Of a DNA stretch of 64,000 nucleotides, positions 57,161 to 64,000 are shown in pieces (position 1 is the stretch's first letter; every line of letters starts with the position of its first letter). A program made the position numbers and the translations under genes. The notes under the pieces are model-generated. The model was not told where the DNA came from. It saw only the letters and a program-made list of their open reading frames with translations, and did no database searches. The stretch comes from Candidatus Bathyarchaeia archaeon. GTDB lineage: Archaea > Thermoproteota > Bathyarchaeia > Bathyarchaeales > Bathycorpusculaceae. The stretch spans positions 62,001-126,000 of the forward strand of contig JASEET010000001.1 of the NCBI GenBank assembly GCA_030019335.1, read 5' to 3'.

Positions 57161-57913
57161 TTAAAATACTCCAAACCCAGTTGAGGGAATGTCACCTTTT
57201 ATGACATTACTGGTTGCTCCATCCATCCATAACTGGTAAGTCTTGCCCTTATACTCGTATTTTATGAACCATATAGGAGCATGCAAGTAAACTATTTGAT
57301 CTATTTTTATTTCATTTTTCATTTCAATGATTCGGTCCACATCTTGCTGAGCCGAATAACGATGATGCCCCTCAATCTCTTGCTTTGCCAGTCCCACCGC
57401 CTCGTTTTTGTCAATTTCACTGTTAAGAATCTTGGCGAAACTCTCGATTTTCCTGAAGTCATAGGGGATTTTACCCTCCAATGGCACATCATATTCCCTT
57501 GCTGGGAACTCAGTCGCCTTTCTCGCTAAAACCAGCCAATTATATTTTTTCTCAATCTTTCCTTCTTTAACAATGGGCGGAGTTATTCGCTCAAAAATCC
57601 CCTTATAGGTGGTTTCCACCTCTGCTGTTACAACCCAGAAAGGTGTATAAATCAAGGTTTTTTCTGTAATTTTTGATTTTTTCGCAAGGTCTGGAGGCTT
57701 TAGAAAGCCCGCACGCATCCAGTTCTTAACTTGCTCCTCAATTTGTGTTGAGTTATACTCGTTTAATAGCATGGAATGCTCAAAAGTGAAGGCTTTTCCA
57801 GTTTCTATCACAACAGTGTAGCCACAATATTTGCATGTTGCTATTATTTCACCCGGCTTAAACGATATTGGTGCGCCGCAGTTTGAACATCTAATTTCCT
57901 GAATTATTGACAT
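57161..57913 (-). CDS. zinc-ribbon protein of SPFH cassette
   Basis: N-terminal IRCSNCGAPISFKPGEIIATCKYCGYTVVI zinc ribbon, beta-rich C-terminal region. Confidence 0.7.
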   Translation of the reverse strand: MSIIQEIRCSNCGAPISFKPGEIIATCKYCGYTVVIETGKAFTFEHSMLLNEYNSTQIEEQVKNWMRAGFLKPPDLAKKSKITEKTLIYTPFWVVTAEVETTYKGIFERITPPIVKEGKIEKKYNWLVLARKATEFPAREYDVPLEGKIPYDFRKIESFAKILNSEIDKNEAVGLAKQEIEGHHRYSAQQDVDRIIEMKNEIKIDQIVYLHAPIWFIKYEYKGKTYQLWMDGATSNVIKGDIPSTGFGVF

Positions 57914-57920
57914 GTCGTTT

Positions 57921-59348
57921 TCACGTGTTTTGCTTTTCTCTCTTTATAATTTCTCTGGCTACAATTATACCGGATGCAGAAGCTTGAATCAGTCCTCTTG
58001 TAACGCCAGCTCCATCGCCTACAGTGAATAAATTATGGATTTTCGTTTCTAAACAGTTGCTTAACTGCAGTCTTGAAGAGTAGAATTTCACTTCAATGCC
58101 GTAGAGAAGAGTGTCTCTAGAGTTGATGCCTGGAGCTATTTTGTCTAATGCTTGAAGCATTTCCCTTATGTCAGTAAGGTAGCGATACGGCAAAACGAAG
58201 CTTAAGTCGCCTGGCGTAGCATTCTTCAATGTAGGAGTTACTACGCTTCTTGCTATCCTTTCAAGCGTTGACCTTCTGCCAGCCTCTAAATCGCCTAAAC
58301 GCTGCATTAATATGCCTCCGCTGAGAAGGTTCGAAAGCCTTGCGAGATATTTTCCGTAAGCTATTGGTTCTCCAAAGGGCTCAGTGAAGGACGTTCTAAC
58401 CAGAATTGCGAAGTTCGTGTTTTTTGTTTTTCTTTCTGCATAACTCTGACCGTTAACCGTTAAAACACCATTGTAAGATTCCGCTATGACTTCACCGTAT
58501 GGCGCAACACAGAAGGTTCGAACTTGATCATCAAAAAACTTTGAGTAGTAAACAAATTTCGGCTCATAAAGGACGCTTGTCAATTCTTCCATAACCGACG
58601 CTAAAACTTCAACCCTAATCCCCACATCAACCGGGTTATTAAGCGTCTTTAATCCTAAAGCTTGTGCCTCTGCTTGAAGCCATTCCGCTCCGCTTCTTCC
58701 GGGTGCAACAATCACATATTTTCCAAAGAATTTTTCACCGTTAACTGTTTCAACGCCTTCTACAACACCGTTTTTCACTATAACCCCCTTAACGTCTGTT
58801 TTCAATCTAATCTCAGCTTTGCTGTTGAGTTTTTGACGCATCTTTCTGAGGGTTTGGGCGCATTTTTCTGTGCCCATGTGCCGGATTTTTTGGCGGATGA
58901 GCTTCAAACCAGTCAATGATGCCTTTCGTTCAATATCCTCTACTTGTTCAATGTTTCCTCCGTAAATGTGTTCTGTTGCCCCAAATTTTAGGTAAATATT
59001 ATCCACATAGCCTATCAGTTCATAAAGCTCTCTTTCCGATATAAAGTGATTAAGCCAGCCACCAATTTCGGTGGATAAGGTGAGTTTACCATCACTGAAG
59101 GCTCCAGCTCCACCCCATCCAGATAAAAGCAAACACGGTTCGCAGTGAACACATTCAAATCCACGGCTTGCAGGACATTTGCGTTGGTTTATGTCTGGTC
59201 CCCTATCCAATATAAGGATGCTGAGGCTGGTGTTTTCTGAAATTTCAAGAGCCGAAAATATTCCGGCTGGACCTGCTCCAACAATTATTACATCATACTT
59301 CAAATGCTTATCTCCTTGAAACCCAAAACTACATGTAACAACTAGCAT
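57921..59348 (-). CDS. FAD-dependent dehydrogenase/oxidoreductase
   Basis: YDVIIVGAGPAGIFSALEI, GWGGAGAFSDGKLTLS, VGDGAGVTRGLIQASASGI. Confidence 0.85.
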   Translation of the reverse strand: MLVVTCSFGFQGDKHLKYDVIIVGAGPAGIFSALEISENTSLSILILDRGPDINQRKCPASRGFECVHCEPCLLLSGWGGAGAFSDGKLTLSTEIGGWLNHFISERELYELIGYVDNIYLKFGATEHIYGGNIEQVEDIERKASLTGLKLIRQKIRHMGTEKCAQTLRKMRQKLNSKAEIRLKTDVKGVIVKNGVVEGVETVNGEKFFGKYVIVAPGRSGAEWLQAEAQALGLKTLNNPVDVGIRVEVLASVMEELTSVLYEPKFVYYSKFFDDQVRTFCVAPYGEVIAESYNGVLTVNGQSYAERKTKNTNFAILVRTSFTEPFGEPIAYGKYLARLSNLLSGGILMQRLGDLEAGRRSTLERIARSVVTPTLKNATPGDLSFVLPYRYLTDIREMLQALDKIAPGINSRDTLLYGIEVKFYSSRLQLSNCLETKIHNLFTVGDGAGVTRGLIQASASGIIVAREIIKREKQNT

Positions 59349-59401
59349 ATATTTTTAGCGAGCAGTTTAATGTTGAAATCAGTCTGCGCTCTAGAAAACT
59401 A

Positions 59402-59743
59402 TCACTTTTGCATATATGGTATGAGACATAGAAACTTCACGGTTGTCATGCCAGTGTTTTTGAATTGATGTTGCTCATTTGAAGGAATGAATATGACATC
59501 ACCAGCCCTAAACTTTCTTTCTTCCCCTTCACCAACCACGATGCCTTCACCTTCTAGGATGAAGACCTCATGTTCCCAAAGGTGACTGTGAAGAGGACTG
59601 TAGCCTCCAGGCTCCATCTCAAACAATCTCATGGCAAAGTTTTCAGCTCCAATATCCTTGGTGATAAGCCATCTCACCTTCAATTTTGAGGCTCCTTCCT
59701 CCGCATTCTTCGCTTCAACATCTCGGTAATTGAAGATTTTCAT
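59402..59743 (-). CDS. cupin-domain protein
   Basis: SPLHSHLWEHEVFILEGEGIVV and PSNEQHQFKNTG cupin motifs. Confidence 0.92.
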   Translation of the reverse strand: MKIFNYRDVEAKNAEEGASKLKVRWLITKDIGAENFAMRLFEMEPGGYSPLHSHLWEHEVFILEGEGIVVGEGEERKFRAGDVIFIPSNEQHQFKNTGMTTVKFLCLIPYMQK

Positions 59744-59799
59744 TTAGTTCGCTCTCTCATTAATTAGAGAATGAAGAGGTAACTTTTAACATTTGCATA

Positions 59800-60087
59800 T
59801 TAGTCTTTTATGGCTTCTAGGAGGCTCATCACGTTCCACAATCTTACTCGTGTATAAGGTGGCATGTTTGGGTCTTGCAAAATTTCATCTAGAAGGGATA
59901 TGGCGTTTGAAGCTTTAACGGCTGGCGTGTACTCTGCTGTTTGCAAGGCGCCCATTGAATTTTTTGCTGCTCTTCTAATATTTCTAGGCGTAGTAGTATC
60001 TTCAGAAACTTCTCCAAGCACGACTAATGCTTGTTTTATTCTCTCTTCATACTCCTGTAGTTTCTTCTTCCTAACCATATTTGCCAC
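59800..60087 (-). CDS. UPF0147 family protein
   Basis: TPRNIRRAAKNSMGALQTAEYTPAVKASNAISLLDEILQDPNMPPYTRVRLWNVMSLLE. Confidence 0.88.
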   Translation of the reverse strand: MANMVRKKKLQEYEERIKQALVVLGEVSEDTTTPRNIRRAAKNSMGALQTAEYTPAVKASNAISLLDEILQDPNMPPYTRVRLWNVMSLLEAIKD

Positions 60088-60155
60088 CCCACACAGATTC
60101 CGTGATAACCAAATTATATAGGCTTCTATACCTATTTATCTTGGGGTTTTAAAAC

Positions 60156-60524
60156 TTGTCGCGAAACAAAGTAGCAGAAGAACAAAACATCAAACGGATG
60201 GCTGACCTACTACGACAAGGCTCAACCCTAACAGACCTAGCCTGCCCCGCATGCGCCTCACCACTTTTCAGGTTAAGAAGCGGAAACCTCTGGTGTGCAA
60301 AATGCCAAAAAAAAGTCATAATAGTAAAAGAAGGAGAAGAACCAGCAAAAATAACAGGCTCTATGGTTCTCGACACCCTTGAGGCAACACTCCTAGCAAA
60401 AGTTCAAGAGATACAAAACAAAATGCAACACGAAGAAAACGTAGAAGAACTGCAGAAACTAGGCACAGTACTTTCCGGACTGCTGGAAAACCTTGAAAAA
60501 ATAAGAAAAGCCAAAAAGGTTTAG
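60156..60524 (+). CDS. Sjogren/scleroderma autoantigen 1 (p27)-like zinc-ribbon protein
   Basis: IKRMADLLRQGSTLTDLACPACASPLFRLRSGNLWCAKCQKKV. Confidence 0.85.
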   Translation: MSRNKVAEEQNIKRMADLLRQGSTLTDLACPACASPLFRLRSGNLWCAKCQKKVIIVKEGEEPAKITGSMVLDTLEATLLAKVQEIQNKMQHEENVEELQKLGTVLSGLLENLEKIRKAKKV

Positions 60525-60539
60525 ACGGAAAACCGCATA

Positions 60540-61049
60540 ATGTTAGGATTTTACGAGAACTTTCCGAAAAACATCCACAAAATAGCACGTTTTACCACTT
60601 CGATCTCAAACAAGAGACTGCAACAAGCCTTAACAAAAACAGTTCACAAATTAAACAATGAAACATTTTGTTTAGAAGATGTCGCCAATCCATCAGTACC
60701 TCAATGCACGGTTATTTTTGAAATTGGAATAGCCGAAGCCAACAATTTCAACTATCTAGACGATGAAGAAACGAACAGAATGCTGAAAACCATACGTAAA
60801 AAACCTTTTCAAATTATGGATTTCTTCTGCGCCATACGCTACTATAAAACGCAAACTGAAAAGAAAACTCCGCTAAAATTCGATTACTATATGCTCCGTT
60901 TCACATTCAACAGAAAATCAACAGAAATTCAAGTTTTTCACGAAAGAGGCCCAAGACACATATCGCCCGAAGACGTCGCCAACTTTATCGCTAACAAAAT
61001 TAACGAAACATTTTCCAAGAAAATATTAAGATCCTTTAAGGCTTCTTAA
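60540..61049 (+). CDS. hypothetical protein
   Basis: 169-aa ORF following the p27-like gene on the same strand. Confidence 0.6.
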   Translation: MLGFYENFPKNIHKIARFTTSISNKRLQQALTKTVHKLNNETFCLEDVANPSVPQCTVIFEIGIAEANNFNYLDDEETNRMLKTIRKKPFQIMDFFCAIRYYKTQTEKKTPLKFDYYMLRFTFNRKSTEIQVFHERGPRHISPEDVANFIANKINETFSKKILRSFKAS

Positions 61050-61654
61050 CTCGCTTTTTCCAAAAATCTTAGAACAATCGTTAGAATGTCATCTGCAACT
61101 TCCTTTTTAGGCCTGTTTCCATCTATTTTGACAAGTTCTCCTTTTTCAACAAATTTCATGTAGACTTCGCGCACTTTCCGCTGAGTTTCCAAGTTTTCCA
61201 TGACTGACTTTTTAGGCTTCAACCTATGGATAACGACTTCCGGTTCAACATCAACAAAAATTGCTAGGTCTGGGCGCATCGCGTGCTCATTTATCTTTTC
61301 AATCCACTTTAAATCAAGTCCAGCTGCCCCTTGATAAGCCAAAGAGGAATAAACATAACGGTCAGAAACCACAAGTCTTCCTTCATTCAAAGCAGGAATA
61401 ATCTCATTATCTACATGCTCATAACGGTCAGCAGCAAACAACAAAGCCTCGACAATGCTGGAAACCCGTTTTTTGCCGTGCAGACAGTATTTCTTAATGA
61501 ACTTTCCGATTTCTCCACAGCTTGGTTCGGCTGTATATGTGACGTTATAACCTTTTTTCCCAAGTCTTCTCACGAGAAGCTTTGTTTGCGTTGTTTTCCC
61601 ACAGCCATCTAATCCCTCAACACAAATGAAAACTCCTTTTCCTTTCCTCTTCAT
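61046..61654 (-). CDS. tmk: thymidylate kinase
   Basis: FICVEGLDGCGKTTQTKLLVRRL (P-loop), VVSDRYVYSSLAYQG. Confidence 0.93.
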   Translation of the reverse strand: MKRKGKGVFICVEGLDGCGKTTQTKLLVRRLGKKGYNVTYTAEPSCGEIGKFIKKYCLHGKKRVSSIVEALLFAADRYEHVDNEIIPALNEGRLVVSDRYVYSSLAYQGAAGLDLKWIEKINEHAMRPDLAIFVDVEPEVVIHRLKPKKSVMENLETQRKVREVYMKFVEKGELVKIDGNRPKKEVADDILTIVLRFLEKAS

Positions 61655-61744
61655 CTATTCCATCCCTTAATGATTTGAGCATTAGGCAATTATAAGAGTG
61701 AAAATGCATTAATAATTGTTTAAAGAAACGGGAGAAAACTATTG

Positions 61745-63022
61745 ATGCCCAGAAATTATTGGGGTGAAATAAAAGACCCTGTTCACGGATACGTCTACAT
61801 AACTGAAAACGAAAAAGAAATCATCGACTCTTTCCCTGTTCAGAGATTACGTAGACTACGCCAGCTAGCAGGCGCAGAATACGTTTATCCAGGAGCAAAC
61901 CATACACGTTTTGAACATTCCGTCGGCGTCATGTATCTGGCTGGCAGAGTCATGGAAAATCCTAACATTTCCCAACGTATAAGCGAAGATGAAGCGGAAA
62001 TGGTTAGGGTTGCAGCTTTGCTTCATGATGTTGGGCATGGCCCCTTCTCACATGTTTTTGAGCATTTACTCGCTAAGCTTGATAAGACGCATGAAGACAT
62101 GACTCTATGGATTATTGCAAACAGTGAAATGAAAGATATACTGAATAAAATCGGATATAACCCAGAAGACGTTGGAAAACTGGCAATAGGCACCCTTCAC
62201 AAACCCAAAAAGGCTTTCCTAGACCAGATAATAAGCAGCGCAGTGGATGTAGACAAACTAGACTTTATCGTACGGGACACATACCACACCGGCGCAGAAT
62301 ACGGCTACATAGACATTTTCCGATTAATCCATGCCATAGATGTGTTAGATGAAAACTTGGCAGTAGACTTAGGAGCATTGTCAGCCCTTGAATCCTTCGT
62401 GATAGCCCGAATAGAATCCTTCAAAAGCATATACTTCCATCGCGTTGGAAGGGCAGCACAAATAATGCTTGCCATGGCTATGGAAAAGGCAAACGAAGAG
62501 CTGGGCTTAACACGTTTCAAAACTCCAGAGGAGTACCTAGCCATGGACGATTACACGGTTTGGACCATGCTGAAAAACTGCGAAAAATCAAGCGAAATCA
62601 TAAAAAACCTTGAAAGACGAAGAATGCTGAAATGTGCTTACGAAAGAAACTTTTACGAAAAAGACACGATGGTTTCAAACATTTTCGGTCGTGAAGCATA
62701 CAGAAAACATTTACAAGTCGACATCGCAAAAGAGGCAGAAGTCGAAACAGAAGTAGTAATAATCGATGTGCCCACGGTTCCGTCCGTTCCATACCATCAC
62801 TCAGTTCTCATGGAACCCATGGAAATCCCAGTTTTCTCCAAGACACGAGAAGGCGAAAAAATCCTGCAACGATTAAGCGAAATCTCAAAGATCTTTGACG
62901 TTCTTAAAGGCTTTATAAACATTATGCGCGTTTACACGGATGAGAAAAACCGTGAAAAAGTCGGCATCGCAGCGTCAAAGATTTTGGGTGAAATCCCTTC
63001 ATCAGCAAAAATATCCTATTAG
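61745..63022 (+). CDS. HD-domain phosphohydrolase (SAMHD1/dGTPase-like)
   Basis: DPVHGYVYITENEKEIIDSFPVQRLRRLRQL, TRFEHSVGVMYLA, ALLHDVGHGPFSHVFE, VDKLDFIVRDTYHTG. Confidence 0.93.
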   Translation: MPRNYWGEIKDPVHGYVYITENEKEIIDSFPVQRLRRLRQLAGAEYVYPGANHTRFEHSVGVMYLAGRVMENPNISQRISEDEAEMVRVAALLHDVGHGPFSHVFEHLLAKLDKTHEDMTLWIIANSEMKDILNKIGYNPEDVGKLAIGTLHKPKKAFLDQIISSAVDVDKLDFIVRDTYHTGAEYGYIDIFRLIHAIDVLDENLAVDLGALSALESFVIARIESFKSIYFHRVGRAAQIMLAMAMEKANEELGLTRFKTPEEYLAMDDYTVWTMLKNCEKSSEIIKNLERRRMLKCAYERNFYEKDTMVSNIFGREAYRKHLQVDIAKEAEVETEVVIIDVPTVPSVPYHHSVLMEPMEIPVFSKTREGEKILQRLSEISKIFDVLKGFINIMRVYTDEKNREKVGIAASKILGEIPSSAKISY

Positions 63023-63032
63023 AGTGCTCAAG

Positions 63033-63446
63033 ATGAAATATATAACACTGAAAGGGCGAACAATCGTTCAAGGATGTTGCAAAGCTGAAGCACTAGTTTC
63101 TACAATGCCCATAAGCTTCCTTGGAGGAGTTGACCCAACCAACGGAAAAATAATCGAGAAAAACCATGACTTACACGGAGAATGCGTAAAAGACAAGGCT
63201 TTGTGTTTTTCACATGGACACGGCTCAACCGTTGGCAGCTACATGCTGTATTCTTTGGCTAAGAAAAATCTGGCGCCAAAAGCAATAGTTAACCAAACAG
63301 CTGACCCTGTTGTCGTTGTAGGAGCAATAATAGCTGATATTCCCATGGTTGACCAAGTAGACATTAAGCGAATTAAAACTGGTGATATTGTTGAAGTTGA
63401 TGCTTACGCTGGCATCATTAGAATTTTGAAAACAAGGGAGAGCTAG
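63033..63446 (+). CDS. aconitase-X swivel domain (DUF126) protein; probable phosphomevalonate dehydratase small subunit
   Basis: GRTIVQGCCKAEALVSTMPISFLGGVDPTNGKIIEKNHDLHGECVKDKALCFSHGHGSTVGSYML. Confidence 0.87.
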   Translation: MKYITLKGRTIVQGCCKAEALVSTMPISFLGGVDPTNGKIIEKNHDLHGECVKDKALCFSHGHGSTVGSYMLYSLAKKNLAPKAIVNQTADPVVVVGAIIADIPMVDQVDIKRIKTGDIVEVDAYAGIIRILKTRES

Positions 63447-63452
63447 ACTGGC

Positions 63453-64000
63453 ATGTATTTAACGCAAGAAGAAGAACGCATCTACGACGGCGAGTATGGC
63501 TGGGCAAACCAAATATGCATGAAAATCCTTGTCCGCCTGGGCGAACTCTTCAACGCAACAAGACTTATTCCAATAAGCTCCGCTCATGTTGCTGGAGTTT
63601 CATACAAAACCCTCGGCGACGCACCAGCAGAATTCCTACAAGCATTGGCAAAAGCTGACGGAAAAGCGAAAGTCAGAGCCACTTTAAACCCGCAAAGCTT
63701 CGATCCAGAATATCTAAGCAGAAGATTACCGAAGGGCATATGTGAAAAGCAGTTGAACATTCTGAAACAGTTTGAAAAAATGGGCTTCACAAGGTCTTTA
63801 ACGTGCACGCCATACTATTTAGAAAAGCCAAAACGAGATTCACATCTTGCTTGGGCTGAATCCTCAGCCGTGGTTTACGCCAATTCTGTTCTAGGTGCAT
63901 GGACAAACCGTGAGGGGGGACCAAGTGCCCTTGCAGCAGCAATAATTGGAAAAACACCGGACTATGGAATGCACAGGGCTGAGAACAGACAGCCAAATAT
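63453..64000 (+). CDS. aconitase-X catalytic domain; probable phosphomevalonate dehydratase large subunit, truncated by window end
   Basis: Open frame to window end: MYLTQEEERIYDGEYGWANQICMKILVRLGELFNATRLIPISSAHVAGVSYKTLGD...; absent from ORF track because no stop lies inside the window. Confidence 0.85.
   Translation, partial: MYLTQEEERIYDGEYGWANQICMKILVRLGELFNATRLIPISSAHVAGVSYKTLGDAPAEFLQALAKADGKAKVRATLNPQSFDPEYLSRRLPKGICEKQLNILKQFEKMGFTRSLTCTPYYLEKPKRDSHLAWAESSAVVYANSVLGAWTNREGGPSALAAAIIGKTPDYGMHRAENRQPN

Noticed and set aside
1-64000. CRISPR arrays, transposons, prophage or large defence islands
   Set aside because: No regularly spaced direct repeats, transposase/integrase ORFs, cas or classic defence genes were recognised by eye, apart from the small RelE-type TA pair.

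Overview
The window is 64 kb of a gene-dense archaeal chromosome. The lineage is inferred, not proven, to be TACK/Bathyarchaeia-like, from class I LysRS, CTP-dependent riboflavin kinase, FBP aldolase/phosphatase, deoxyhypusine synthase, UPF0147 and an aconitase-X-type mevalonate branch. Most genes are housekeeping: TldD/PmbA, a GH57/GT4 glucan locus, pgk + bacterial-type gap, Fe-S assembly, Hel308-like helicase, purB, AsnB-like, argS, class I lysS, deoC, thyX and tmk. No CRISPR array, transposase or intact prophage was seen. The items most worth a second look are: (i) a divergent RtcB-ligase-like protein (19911-21140) in a compact cluster with a tiny lysine-rich ORF and a RAM-domain protein; (ii) a tRNA-Arg(CCG) gene that folds only if two introns are removed (29/30 and 37/38); (iii) two inteins, one in an EndoQ/PHP-type protein cut by the window start and one in motif VI of a Hel308-like helicase; (iv) an SPFH / zinc-ribbon / coiled-coil / membrane-protein cassette (55237-57913); (v) a NifS-like protein with altered PLP-site residues in a stop/start-overlapping Fe-S operon that also encodes an unknown 89-aa protein; (vi) an AsnB-like protein lacking the expected Cys2; and (vii) an HtpX protease with an embedded EF-hand loop. 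All family calls come from reading motifs by eye; no searches were run.
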